64,000 nucleotides of DNA from Marsupella aquatica (Eukaryota; Marchantiophyta), in NCBI GenBank assembly GCA_973895155.1, contig OZ316894.1:10726001-10790000 (forward strand), written 5' to 3'. Shown one piece after another: positions 12,411-23,240 of this stretch. The stretch's first letter is position 1. Each line of letters starts with the position of its first letter. The translations under genes and the position numbers were made by a program. Under the pieces are notes generated by a model. It saw nothing but the letters and a program-made list of their open reading frames with translations, did no database searches and had not been told where the DNA came from.

Positions 12411-13189
12411 GACAAATACAATGGGAAAATCACAAAGTGCATTATTAAGTACTAGCCTGACTACCTGTTCCTTGAACATAAACAGAATTGAAAACCAAAA
12501 AAAATGGAACAAAAAATCTATACTCTTCTCACTTATCTTTGCATAACTGTTTATTTGTGCACCTTTTACATTTGTCTTATTCAGAATCATTATATATTTT
12601 GTCCTCATTTGAGTTATCGTATGCTTCACTCTACACCGTAGCCCTTCTGTTTGCGATTATATAATAAGATTGTTGAAAAAAAATACACGCCCCCAAAATT
12701 CGCAAAAATCTTACGTATAATGCAGTCTATCGCGTCCTTTGAGAAGAAGTGTCTCACGAAAGTCATGACTTGATGACTAGTCAAAAGGCATTCACTGCAA
12801 CACTTTTCTTCTCTTCTTCGTCGTCTCCCATTCCATTCCATTATTCTATACATTGCTTGGATGCTGTCCCTCGAAGCTCTGAATTGAGGAAGACGAGTTT
12901 CGACGAAAAGGGCGCCATTCCGTTAGTAAATTGAGCTATTTTGCTACTACTGCACAGGAGGCATTGTGCAGATTTTGCAGATTGCAGACCACGGCAGAAG
13001 AAACGGCAGGACATCCCAGTGTGGATCGGATTGCGCTCGCACGAGGGAGATCGAGCTTTGTGACAATCGGGTCTGTAGGGTATGAGAAATTGGTCCGATT
13101 GATTATAGATCCGAAGTTGTGGGAGTCGTGTTGTTGTCGTTGTTGCTGCTGTTCGAGAGATCGGGGCGCAGGCAAGAAATTAGGGCACG

Positions 13190-13804
13190 ATGGGGGCCAC
13201 GGAGAAAATAATGGAGCAGGTGTTTGAGTTGAAGATGACGTCGAAGACGCTGGGGCGGCAGGCCAGGAAGTGTGAGAAGGAGGAGAAGTCCGAGAAGTTG
13301 AAGGTGAAAAAAGCGATTGAGAAGGGGAACATGGACGGGGCTAGGATATACGCGCAGAATGCCATTCGCAAGCGCACAGAGCAACTCAATTATCTGCGGC
13401 TGTCTTCACGGCTCGACGCCGTTGTGTCGCGGTTGGACACCCAGGCGAAGATGATGAATATTAACAAGTCCATGAGCTCCATTGTGAAGGCTCTCGACAC
13501 CGCGCTTGCGGCAAATAACCTCGAGAAGATGTCGCAGACGATGGACCAATTCGAGCAGCAGTTTATCAACATGGAGGTACAGTCGGAATTCGTAGAGAAT
13601 GCCATGGCCGGCAGCACGTCCCTCTCCACGCCAGAGGACGAGGTCAATTCTCTCATGCAACAGGTGGCCGATGACTACGGTTTAGAGGTATCGGTTGGCT
13701 TGCCCCAGGCCGCGTCGCATGCTGTCCCTCCAACGCAAGAACCCGAAGTCTCTGCAGAAGATGACTTGAGCAGACGCCTGGCCGAGCTGAAGAGCCGAGG
13801 CTGA
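13190..13804 (+). CDS. CHMP1: CHMP1 homologue, ESCRT-III subunit (Did2/Vps46), intronless
   Basis: The 204-residue protein is full length for the family. Residues 1 to about 160 form the charged Snf7-type helical core: a basic, Lys-rich first half ([18 protein letters not shown]) and an acidic second half. Residues 192-204 ([13 protein letters not shown]) are a textbook MIT-interacting motif 1, by which CHMP1 recruits VPS4/LIP5. In plants CHMP1 acts at multivesicular endosomes in sorting of membrane cargo for vacuolar degradation, and in plastid-protein autophagy. The start is the only ATG giving the conserved [11 protein letters not shown]-terminus. The gene stands alone in a single exon, followed by an AT-rich 3' region. 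Confidence 0.95.
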   Translation: MGATEKIMEQVFELKMTSKTLGRQARKCEKEEKSEKLKVKKAIEKGNMDGARIYAQNAIRKRTEQLNYLRLSSRLDAVVSRLDTQAKMMNINKSMSSIVKALDTALAANNLEKMSQTMDQFEQQFINMEVQSEFVENAMAGSTSLSTPEDEVNSLMQQVADDYGLEVSVGLPQAASHAVPPTQEPEVSAEDDLSRRLAELKSRG

Positions 13805-15080
13805 TCGAAATTATTCTTTGCGAGGCCAAGTGAAGGACATGACCTGAGCGATGATGATCGAAGAGGGGATTGCAATCTTGTAGCTTTCTACGTGGGAAAC
13901 TTCTAGTTGAAAGTTTACTCTGTGCAGGCATTAATGGAGGTTCCTAGACTGTCAGGTCTGATCGGAATTTGAAACATAATTCAACTATGCCCAGGGCGAG
14001 AGGAGAGTTGTTGATGATCAATTGCTTGGGCTTTTGGAGCTCTGCTGCGTGTTAAGCTCTGGAAACAACTGCTAGGAGGCTGTTTGGTTTAAATGCACTC
14101 CCTTGGCAAAAGTTCTTGTGAGATATTCTTGTCCATGCCACCGACTAGTTCTTCTTGGGTGGCAGTAGTATCGGGACATTAGGTTACCGGTTGGAATATG
14201 GGTCATCTAGATTAGGTCAACTTCCGCTAACTTTGTGTTGGACGTGTACAGTCCCCTAAATGTCGAGTGTTGTCTCGAAATCACATGTGAGGAATTTGAC
14301 AGATTTGGCCAGCTCTCTTCCTTGTGCTGGCTGTCGAGAATTCTCCTTCCTCTGTTGTGGCATCTCAGGACCAGAAGGCATGTATTGTTCAAAGGGATTC
14401 AAAAGGCATTTCAGAAGGCATGTATAGTACAGGACATGTATAGCCAGAAGGCCGATTGGGTCACGTATTTTGAACGGTCAGAAAGGTGCTGGTACTGATG
14501 ATGGGTTAGCAACAAGTAGAGAGCAAAGCAACTAACAAACTCAGAGTCGCTGTGGCATGGTCACTATTCAAATTATAACGAATTGAAGTAACTGGAGTTG
14601 TATTTTATGGATCTATCTTGGTTAGTCTTACTGGGTAGCAGACCTTATAATGATGCGATTGGATGAGCAGAAAGGGACCGAAAGGAGGCTTCCAATTGAC
14701 TCCTTGGAAGGCGAGTTATGTTGTTACCTCCCTGTCCTTTGTGAGCAGTGGACTTGGATTTCAGGATATACAGAAGGAGACATGATGACAGGTGACAGCA
14801 TTTGCAAGAATGAAGGGTTAAATTTTGAGAACAAAACATGTCCCTCGTCTCAATATGGTCATTTAGCAAGACGTGTGGTATATCCTTGAGGATCGAGGTG
14901 GTTCTCAAAGTCAAATGTGTGATTGAAGGGGCATGGTTCCTGTCAATGCTAAAAAGCAGGAGAAAGACCTTCGGAGGTTTTTAGTTCCTGTCGTTTCCTC
15001 CTCACGTACTGGTGTTCTGTATCGTGCCTCATTATCCCCCTATTCGAAACTCTGTCCATGGCTAGAAGCAGGATTCTCGC

Positions 15081-15380
15081 GTGGCTCAGAAAATGGGAGA
15101 TTCAAACGTCTCATCCAAGAGTTTTGTGGCTTGGACTCTTGACAAGCACTACTGGCTTCTAAGCTTACGAGAATTTCAGAAGTATTATTGGAATGACACA
15201 ACAGCGGATCAGCAGACATTTCAGGTGGGGAAAATCCCTCCGATTGAGAGAAGTGACCTGTTTGGATCTTCCGAGCAACCAACCCCGGGTATAGGCAGCA
15301 GGGCCTTGGCACGTCAGCTTCTCAACAATCCAAGTACACTATCCTTACAATCCAGTCTTCAAAGCAATGAGAACCTCTAA
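15081..15380 (+). CDS. unassigned ORF, 99 codons
   Basis: ATG to TAA, 99 residues, rich in Ser, Leu and Gln, with no recognised domain. It contains FVAWTLDKHYWLL, and the second half is polar (PPIERSDLFGSSEQPTPG). The surrounding 14.6-15.7 kb has several other short frames in the same strand, so this could be an exon of a lineage-specific gene or chance. I assign no function. Confidence 0.15.
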   Translation: MAQKMGDSNVSSKSFVAWTLDKHYWLLSLREFQKYYWNDTTADQQTFQVGKIPPIERSDLFGSSEQPTPGIGSRALARQLLNNPSTLSLQSSLQSNENL

Positions 15381-16217
15381 TCTATCTCTGGGCGCTATAG
15401 AAGTGATTACTACAGTTCCAAGTAATGATTCTTTTGGCAGAACCAAATGCTCCAGCAACCGCAAGATAGAACCTAGCTGTAACTCTTTTCATACTCACTA
15501 AGGCATCCCTCTCCTTATTAGTGGTGGGACTGGTCGTCAGAAAAGGCAGGTGACATGTATTTTCAGGCAGCGGTCTGGTAAACAGTATAGACTAAGAGAG
15601 GGTGTAGATCAACTTATGGGATGGCTGGAAAAGCTCCGAGTCGAAATGGGACTGGATATAGATGAGCACCTTCTTTCATCTGACAGAACAACAACAACAA
15701 GATTACAGTTCAAATTAATCTGGATATCAATCCTTTCATGAAGCCATTAATTCTGTATGCGACACAAGTTGAAGTAAACTTACAAATGTTGACCTCGTTA
15801 TCATTCGAGATTCTATCGAGAGCATGATTATGACCAACACAAGGATCCAACCTAGTTTCCTCTGGACGAGCATTCCTCCAGCAAATCAGACTAACCATAA
15901 TCAGACTAACCATGACTGAGTGTACCATCTAGCGGTCTAGAAGTTGGGCAGGATTTTGGGATTCAAGTGAAAGCCCTTCGATTAAGTTGGGAAAAATTGT
16001 AGTGTCCTCACAAGCAAGCAGACTTCATCACTCCCTGCAGATCCAGGGAGCCATGCAAGTACTAAATAACGACTGCTTCCCCACCATTTATCTACTGGTT
16101 TGAAAGTTGACGCACAGAGGTTCGCTGTGTGAAGAATTTCACCATGATTGAAGTCTTTTGCAGTGTCACGAACACTGCGTAAATTCAATGGGGTCTGTTT
16201 CTCGAAAGGCTGGCCTG

Positions 16218-16560
16218 TATGCCGGCCAAACTGTGAATTGACTGAGATTGTAGTACTTTAGAGTAGTTGGCCATGTAATGTGAATTGACAGAGGTTGCGG
16301 TCCTCCCCCAGGTTTTAAGCATTTAATGTGAATCGTCTGAGATTGCTGTCCTGCACAGTGGTTGCATATGTCACTAGTCAAGTTTTTTGCGAAATCATTG
16401 GGAATGTTTCTCCTGCGGGTTGGCTGTGTGATACGAATCGAGCGATTGTTCTTTTCCACAGGCGTTGTGTTTGTTTGATCGAAAGCAAAATTGAGAGAGT
16501 TGCTCTCGGCCTGATCACGATTTCGACGAACAAACTGTGAAATGAGTGAAGATGGTGTCC
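16218..16560 (+). repeat. degenerate ~51-bp tandem repeat upstream of the prenyltransferase gene
   Basis: The word (A)TGTGAATTGACTGAGATTG-like recurs with spacing of about 50 bp near 16228, 16279 and 16329, with weaker copies near 16432 and 16534. Copies differ at many positions. The array lies 340-680 bp upstream of the ATG and could be part of the promoter. Confidence 0.55.
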
Positions 16561-16900
16561 CCCACTGGCTTGCTACTGTGAATCGGAGGGGTAGATTTCC
16601 TCCACAGGGACTTATTGGCCATAAGGCGATGAGCTCATTCTGATAGCTCTGTAGGGATTTGCAATTTTTTCCGACATCCGTTCCATTTCTTTCTTCTTTC
16701 CGTGGTCACTAATCTCTCAACAAGAAGCAAACGTGTCGAGCCTGTCTGTGGGTTCGAGCGGTGGAGAGATCCACTACTACAACATCAGGGCAGGGTTTAT
16801 CAGCGACCGTGGGACTGCTGCTTCATTGTTCAGCACGACGAGGAGGTTTAGCACAGTGGAGCGACACAGTTCCTCAGCCGCAAACTATTAGAGCAGCGAG

Positions 16901-17848
16901 ATGATGGAGACGACGGAGGGGAATGCTGAGAAGGCGATGGCGAGGCCGGTTCCATTCGATTTCAATGCGTACTTGGTGTCAAAGGTGAAAGCGGTGAACG
17001 AAGCGCTCGATTTGGCACTGCCGCTCCAGTATCCGGAGAAGATCCACGAGCCGATCAGATATGCTCTGTCCGGAGGCGGGATGAGGCTCCGCTCTGTATT
17101 GAGCATTGCGGCCTGTGAGCTATTTGGTGGGGAGCAAGAGACAGTCATGCCAATCGCCTGCGCTATGGAGATGATCTACGACTCGTCTCTGGTCCACAGT
17201 GACTTGCCGTGCATACATGACCGCGATCTCCGGCTAGGAAGGCCAACAGTGCATGTTGTCTACGGAGAATCGACTGCAATACTCACAGGAGACGCTCTCA
17301 TTTGCAAATCGTTTGAGCACATAGCGAAGGAGACGAAGGGGGTAAGCTCGGAGAACGTGCTGCGTGTGATCGCCCGGTTGGGCAGGAGTGTGGGGGCACG
17401 GGGGATGGTTGCTGGTCAGTTTGTGGATTCACAATCGTCCGGTGATCAATCCGTAGCGTTGGAGACGTTGGAATTCATCCATCTCCACAAATCTGCAATT
17501 CTGGTAGAGTGTTCGATTGTCTGCGGTGCGATTGTGGGAGGTGCATCAGATGAGGACATCGAGAGATTGGCAGAATACGGCCGTAGTCTAGGGTTGCTTT
17601 TCAAGGTGGTGGATGACCTCCAGGATGTCACCGAGACGACTGAAGAAGAGCTCGGTAAGCCGGCCGGTTCTGTTGATGCCTTGACGGACAAGGTCACTTA
17701 TCCGAAGCTCCTCGGGCTGGAGAAGACGAGGCAGCTTGCTGACGAGCTGCTCCGAAAGGCTAGGATGCAGATTTCAAACTTCGATCCCGTCAGAGCTGCT
17801 CCTTTAATAGCCATTGTAGACTTTGTATTGGAGAGTCGGCCCCGGTAG
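16901..17848 (+). CDS. trans-prenyltransferase homologue (GGPP synthase family) with altered first Asp-rich motif; possible small-subunit-type protein
   Basis: The 315-residue, single-exon protein is collinear with plant geranylgeranyl diphosphate synthases from PFDFNAYLVSK to FDPVRAAPLIA. Landmarks seen: GMVAGQFVD (168-176), IHLHKS (193-198), and the second Asp-rich motif DDLQD (238-242) followed by ELGKPAG. The family's first Asp-rich motif, normally DDLPCMDNDD, reads SDLPCIHDRD (100-109), so the first and third key aspartates are Ser100 and His106. The GGKR-type diphosphate-binding segment is GGGMRLRS, losing the Lys. A CxxxC motif (CSIVC, 204-208) is present where the catalytic enzymes usually have none; that motif marks the non-catalytic small subunits of heteromeric G(G)PP synthases. 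A regulatory subunit is more likely than an active enzyme. No transit peptide follows the chosen ATG. Confidence 0.85.
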   Translation: MMETTEGNAEKAMARPVPFDFNAYLVSKVKAVNEALDLALPLQYPEKIHEPIRYALSGGGMRLRSVLSIAACELFGGEQETVMPIACAMEMIYDSSLVHSDLPCIHDRDLRLGRPTVHVVYGESTAILTGDALICKSFEHIAKETKGVSSENVLRVIARLGRSVGARGMVAGQFVDSQSSGDQSVALETLEFIHLHKSAILVECSIVCGAIVGGASDEDIERLAEYGRSLGLLFKVVDDLQDVTETTEEELGKPAGSVDALTDKVTYPKLLGLEKTRQLADELLRKARMQISNFDPVRAAPLIAIVDFVLESRPR

Positions 17849-20135
17849 CAGATCCATTCTTTTCTCCATCCGCGCGTTCTCCTCCCGTAATTTTGATTGA
17901 ATTGTTGGCATATTACTAATGCTAAGGGCACTTTAGACACGGGAGAAGGGATAACTTACTCAAGCTTCTTCAGCAGCACACGTTTTGAACCCTTGAGACC
18001 GTTTTCACTGACAGAAATGGGGACACACATCAGAGAGTAATCTTAACTATCTAGAGGAGATGGTTAGGTGAGTGGAAATACCTGGTTTAATGTCCTTTCG
18101 CTCGAATTTTGTATCAGTCCCGTGAAGAAGTAGGAGAAGAAGAGAGGTTACAATGTGAAATAGCCTGATTTTGTGTACCTTTAACGGCCATAATTTCATG
18201 AGTACAGACACGTCCCTAGCTTTCAATTGTAAATGGATCTTCATTGAGAACTCTCCTTTATTTAAAAAGGTGAAGCCGGCTTGCCTGATTACAAAATCAA
18301 CTACTGTGATTGATTCCAAGATGAAGTCGGCTTGGCCAGATCACAACAAGAACTCCTGTGATTATGTAAGCTTCCAACAACAGATTGCCTTATGAACATA
18401 TTTTGTGCTCAAATCAAGCGGTACAAGCTTCATGACTTCAAAACGAAATACTCATAAATTCTACACTCCTCTGGTGTGACATGTGAGGCGTTTGGAACCA
18501 ACATTAAATTAGGTTGGTAATAAAACGGAAGCTTGTGGACGTAGGGAAGGGAAGGGAAGGGAAGAAATTCACTCTCTGGAACTTTTAAGCTTGGGGTCGC
18601 TTCGCAATCCACGAAAAAATCCGTCTGCAACATTCTGGTGTTTCCGTTTCGTGACATGCATTAATTGCGCGTTTCCTCGACGAATTCGTCAATTCACCTT
18701 CATGTGCCTCCATCGCATCATTGAAACTTGCGCCAGCTCATCCCGACGACCAAAAGGAGCTGAAAATGGAGCACTGACTGAAGAGGAATTCAAAATTCTA
18801 TCAAGAATAATGTGTAACAGGCAAGACCGCTAATCTAAGCAAACGCACAAGAGAAGCTTGGCTAACAACATCCTCTGGTAACACAGCGCCCGTTCCGATG
18901 AATTTGGCACTCGAGTACTGTTCCTCTTCATGTCATTGTTCAATTCAAAGCATTGTCATCGACTAAGGCATCTATGGTGAGTTAGATCTATACGAGATGA
19001 CGTTAGACGGAAATGCAGCAAGAGAATTGTCAAATGAAGATAAACAGAGATCATTCATTCTCTCAATAGAGACTCTCGGTCGACAGGGCAATGCAAGACC
19101 CCAGACTCCTCTTAGTGCGTGCCATCCAACGAACTTTGAGATATAAAACAAGTTGCTTCTGGAAAACCTTTGGTGCCTAATGAGAGTCAAATGCGTGTCT
19201 CTGGGAGTCCCTTCCGAGTGGTCGCCTCAGATGGAAATTTGGACCTGTATGCTCGTTGATTCTCCACTGTTTCCAAGTTATTCTCCACTGTTTCCAAGAA
19301 TGCAGTTGCTGCCGACAAACTGTGATCACAACATTTAGGAAGCGTCCCGTGTGCGAACAAAGACCGTAGGCAGAGGAATTTGCTTTTCACTGTGCAGACA
19401 ACATTGTCTGCTCCTCTCAGATAACGAAGTGATTTATAGCACTGAATCGAATTCATCATCGGTCAGGTATCCAAATTGAGCCATAAGACAAGGAGTATTG
19501 ACTAGAGTCCGCATTCTAACACTTCAGGCAACAAGAGGATGTAAAGAGATGCCAGCTTTCCGACCCGACAAGAAAGCACTTTAGAATTCAGTAGCCATTC
19601 CGTGAACTGCTGTTTATTTTTGCAATCAACTACCTGTAGTCCACGAAGGCAATTACCAGTGGATAATTTAGACAATTATGATTCCACTATAACAGAGACC
19701 ATACCCACATCGTGAGAACTGTCGATCCAGTTTTATAATGTTCATTGTAGGCTAGCAATCCTTTTTTCAGATCGTCAAATGACGGAACTCAAGGAGAACC
19801 TAGTTCTCTGATCTAGCCCCACACTGGAACCCAATTGCTGGGGCCTTTCGTCCAGCAAAAGTTATTGAAACAATGCTCTTGGGGACGGAACTGTTGCAAA
19901 GCTCAGTATTTGACAAAAAACTCATGTCCATTATCCTCCGATCCTAATGACGCAGTCCCTCTCCGTGTGATTTGATCAATATTTCGGTGTCTGCTCGAAT
20001 CATTTCTTGAGCGGAAATTTTCTCTAACAGGCAGTAAGTCATGTACCCAAGATCAGTCCATGAGCCGTTTACAAGTAGTATTTCCTCCTTTCTCTTGGCT
20101 TTCCTGCACTCCTACTGTAATTGTGTGCTTCTCTT
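17849..20135. other. intergenic, no gene recognised
   Basis: Lies between two convergent genes. It contains a short GGAAG microsatellite at about 18544-18566 and a two-copy 18-bp repeat (TTCTCCACTGTTTCCAAG) near 19260-19298. Open frames are short and without domains. Confidence 0.45.
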
Positions 20136-21530
20136 TCATGATGATTCCCTCCAGAAGCGAACAGAGCGGTCCGTCCCGCAGGTAGCAAACGCTGCCTCAG
20201 TGGGCGAGTGCTCTAACCAGCGAGGTGCACTGGCATGGTTGGATGGTAACCGCATCACGATGTTGGCTGTGAGTGCATCCCATACCACAATCTCATTACT
20301 AGCCTCGTCAACACAGAGGACAAATTCTTCATTTCTTGAAAACACTGCTTGACACCGCATTTGTGCGTGCTTTGCTCCAACATACTGCTGAACCTGACGT
20401 CCAGTGGCCACTTCCCACATTTTGACGTTGGAATCCTTGCCACATGAGAGTACGTATCGTTGATCCCTTGAAAAATTCGCACTGGTAGCTTCAGCAGATC
20501 CATGAGCACCTACAATTGCACGCACACAGTGTGCACTGACCCCGTCCCATATCCGTATACCCCCATCCTTGCTTGCTGTGACATACAAGCCTCCACTGGG
20601 AGAATAACGTATCTGATTGATGGCACCGCCAATATGTTGCTCTTGCAGTTGTGAAGATAGATAGCATTGAAACGTGTTGACATCATACAAATGCGCAATG
20701 TGATGATCAGTCCCGGCCAATAGATAGTCGCCACAAGGATGAAAGGCAACTGATCGGACATTGTGGGTGTCCTGGATCACTCGGAATGCACGCCTCACTG
20801 CTGCCTTCGCGAAGTCAAAGAACTTTATGGTTCGGTCCTTGGCACCAGAAATTAGGACGGCTGATTGAGGGTGAAAATCTATGTCGTTGATGGGCTGAAT
20901 GTGATCATAATAAGTTCGAATAACTGGTCGGATGGGAGTGTCCCTCGACGCTCCATCAGGTGCCATCATCAGTCGCACCTTGTCCACCTCCACAAGTTTA
21001 ATCGAAGTGTCTGCACTCCCGGTTGCCAAATGCTTTCCATCAGGGCTGAACCGAGCACAGCGTGCAGCGTTCTTGTGCTCTGAAATATGTCTGGATTCAA
21101 CCTTTGGGAACTTGCTGGGATTGGTACCCTTAGTGGCACCCCCACTGAAATCAAGAGAACTGACCGGAAGGGTTGGCACAGGCCCATAGCCAGCTAGCGT
21201 TCCTCCTCCACCGTAGCCAGTGTTGCCATCGACATGAGTCTGAGAAACGGCTCTACCACCTGCGACAATCTCTTCTCTCTCTATTGCTAAGCCCTTGCGC
21301 ACGAGATCCAGCAGCTTATTGGGCGGTAGCTCGCTTCTTAGTGGGGTCATTGTTGCGTTTGAAACAGCAGTCGCTGCTTGAACGAGATTTAGATCACACA
21401 AGTGTGAGACGATGAGCGCCATGACATGCCTCTGGAGCATGCCTTCCTGCTGCTGATCCGCACCCATTTCTTCTCCTCCTTGTTTGGCTGGTTCCGTCTG
21501 CTCTTTCCTTTCCAGTGACAGACTTTTCAA
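20136..21530 (-). CDS. CSTF50: CstF-50 homologue, cleavage stimulation factor subunit 1, intronless
   Basis: The 464-residue protein has the short CstF-50 N-terminal homodimerisation domain at about 28-90 (LQRHVMALIVSHLCDLNL, then PNKLLDLVRKGLAIE), a Gly-rich linker, then seven WD40 repeats. Repeat ends are visible as SIKLVEVD (176-183), IKFFDF (235-240), AHLYDV (279-284), IRIWDG (325-330), VKMWEV (369-374), IVVWDA (414-419) and VRFWRESS at the C-terminus. CstF-50 is the WD40 subunit of the complex that stimulates nuclear pre-mRNA cleavage for polyadenylation; it contacts CstF-77 and BARD1 in animals. The first ATG gives a hydrophilic 21-residue leader; a second in-frame start at Met22 is possible. 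An intronless gene is notable, since CstF-50 genes in flowering plants that I know of are interrupted. Confidence 0.95.
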   Translation of the reverse strand: MKSLSLERKEQTEPAKQGGEEMGADQQQEGMLQRHVMALIVSHLCDLNLVQAATAVSNATMTPLRSELPPNKLLDLVRKGLAIEREEIVAGGRAVSQTHVDGNTGYGGGGTLAGYGPVPTLPVSSLDFSGGATKGTNPSKFPKVESRHISEHKNAARCARFSPDGKHLATGSADTSIKLVEVDKVRLMMAPDGASRDTPIRPVIRTYYDHIQPINDIDFHPQSAVLISGAKDRTIKFFDFAKAAVRRAFRVIQDTHNVRSVAFHPCGDYLLAGTDHHIAHLYDVNTFQCYLSSQLQEQHIGGAINQIRYSPSGGLYVTASKDGGIRIWDGVSAHCVRAIVGAHGSAEATSANFSRDQRYVLSCGKDSNVKMWEVATGRQVQQYVGAKHAQMRCQAVFSRNEEFVLCVDEASNEIVVWDALTANIVMRLPSNHASAPRWLEHSPTEAAFATCGTDRSVRFWRESS

Positions 21531-22057
21531 CCAGTGCTAACAGCCAGAGCGGTGAAAGGTGGAGATGGTTTTAGGGTTTAGTGAGTCAGGCCCGAATGCT
21601 GTTTGGGTACAGAGGTGCTGCAACTGAAAGGATTCCGGCATACAATAAGTCGAAGGGGAAACCATGTTTCACAGCGTGAAGGTGCTGGACTGCATTATCT
21701 GAACTGCATTTCTCCTCGTAAGAAAGTCCACACGAGTACATCCAACGACAAATCCTCCATACGTTGCTTGCTTGTGTAGAAAGGAGAATTTCTTTCCCGC
21801 ACAATGATCATTCACTCGACGAAAGCCCATGCCATTCACTTGTACCGCTCCAGTTGACAGCATTTCAGAAAAATTTCCTCACTTTACACAAAAATAACCC
21901 TACATTCTGGACCACAATTACGATTTGCAAGGAGGGTTTGCGCTCTGCAACTCCGATGCACTTGACTCCGATGCACTTGGGGGTTATGTATGGGTACTGA
22001 CGGCTTGGTATGGGGTTACTGGTATGTGACCCACCAGAAAGTGAAGAAATGCTGTAG
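21531..22057. other. upstream region of CstF-50
   Basis: Promoter and 5' UTR of the minus-strand CstF-50 gene are expected in the first few hundred bases. A small 17-bp tandem duplication (ACTCCGATGCACTTG word) lies near 21950-21980. No ORF of interest. Confidence 0.35.
21571..21580 (-). promoter_or_regulatory. telobox in the CstF-50 leader
   Basis: The plus strand reads TTAGGGTTTA, i.e. AAACCCTAA on the coding strand, about 40 bp upstream of the start codon. Teloboxes are common in promoters and leaders of plant housekeeping genes. Role inferred from motif and position only. Confidence 0.4.
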
Positions 22058-22125
22058 GGAAGTTTTTCTGAGCTTTGTGGGAATAGTAACCCCAACCCAA
22101 GCAGTCATTATCATACATAACGAGC
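22058..22125 (+). repeat. short dispersed repeat, copy 1 of 3
   Basis: The word GAGCTTTGTGGGAA followed by AGTAACCCCAACCCAA and a TCATTATCATACATAA-like tail recurs near 23108-23160 and 23168-23240, so the intervening kilobase is flanked by related sequence. Confidence 0.6.
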
Positions 22126-22129
22126 TCAA

Positions 22130-22640
22130 TACACGTGCGTTGCACAAAAGATGTAGCGACGCCCAAGATGTCGTTAAGAGAGCACAAAAGATGTAGTGAC
22201 GCCCAAGATGTCGTTAAGAGAAAAGATGTCATGACGCTCAAGATGTCGTTAAGAGAAAAGATGTCGTGTCACCCAAGTGTCATTGACACAAAAGATGTCA
22301 CTATGCCCAAGATATAGTTAAGAGAAAAGATGTTGTGAAGTACAAATAGTCCATAAGTAAAGTGATGTATGTTAGCATATATGTTATCAAGTCTCCGTTG
22401 CACAAAAGGTGTTGTTGCATAAATACGTCCTTGCATTTACAATAATGTTAAATAAAATATATCATTAAGTAAAATATGTGGTTGCTTGAAAGATGACGTT
22501 GCGCAAAAGATATCGTTCCACAAAAGACGTCAATGCGTAAATAGATGTAGTTGAAAATATCATGGTCCAAATATATCTTTGTTAGAAAGATCTCATTGCG
22601 TAAAACACATTGTCGAGTGAAAGATGTCATGACACAAAGA
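22130..22640 (+). repeat. minisatellite of ~35-40 bp units (AAAAGATGTCGTGACGCCCAA type)
   Basis: Copies start at about 22147, 22187, 22222, 22257, 22289 and 22325, each opening with AAAAGATGT and the first four continuing with a CCAAGATGTCGTTAAGAG-like half. From 22390 to 22640 the array degenerates to scattered GCGCAAAAGATATC-like words. A related degenerate array lies at 40800-41010. Confidence 0.75.
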
Positions 22641-23107
22641 GAGGCAAAAACCACTACCAAAGTACAACAAAATGAGAATTATATTTATAATTGTTTTTGT
22701 AATTTATATCTTTTAAAACCTTCCTTCTTTTTTCACTATTTTTCTCATCTTGTCTTTGTCTCATTGATAAGGTTGTGCACTATTTTCTTGATTATGTAAA
22801 ATATTTGTCATTAAATTCCTCTCATGATACATGCAGCACTTCCTTTGCATGGATGATATGGCATGGGGCATAGTATGGCATGGATGGTAGAGGGAGGAGC
22901 ATGGGTAGCATGGATGGTAAAGGGGAAGTCTTTGTACTTTTCTTGCTTGGAAAAACGTGTTCACACAAAACATAGTGAATTTATCTTATTCATTTTCTCT
23001 TTATTTACAGTTTCTTTTTCTTTCACTTAAAAAGCCTCTCCAAATTTGAATGAAGACCACTTCAAAAAGTGGTGCAACTCTGTATTATAGTTTTTGATAC
23101 TTTTTTG

Positions 23108-23240
23108 GGAAGTTATTTGAGACAGTAACCCCAACCCAAACAGACATTATCATACATAATACTTGTCTAGGAAGTTTTTTGAGCTTTGTGGGGAACAGGT
23201 TTCAGATAGTAACCCCAACCCAAGGAGTCATTTTATCACA
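23108..23240 (+). repeat. short dispersed repeat, copies 2 and 3
   Basis: Two more copies of the AGTAACCCCAACCCAA word with flanks, at about 23108-23160 and 23168-23240; the second again carries GAGCTTTGTGGGGAA upstream. Confidence 0.55.

Larger units (their letters stand above)
10085..13189. other. intergenic, repeat-rich
   Basis: No gene is recognised. The first half (about 10540-10860) reads like a decayed LTR or other element but shows no diagnostic ends. The second half carries the direct and dispersed repeats listed separately. The last few hundred bases must include the promoter and 5' UTR of the CHMP1 gene; a CTG/TTG-rich run precedes its ATG. Confidence 0.4.
13805..16900. other. intergenic between CHMP1 and the prenyltransferase gene
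   Basis: Contains the CHMP1 3' UTR, an unassigned ORF at 15081-15380, and a degenerate ~51-bp tandem array at 16218-16560. No other coding evidence. Confidence 0.45.

Noticed and set aside
13103-13931. Several minus-strand frames of 60-90 codons under CHMP1
   Set aside because: They are shadows of the CHMP1 coding sequence and lack any family similarity.
22130-22640. Regularly spaced short repeats resembling a CRISPR array
   Set aside because: The intervening segments are themselves repeats, spacing drifts, and the context is a plant nuclear genome. It is a minisatellite.
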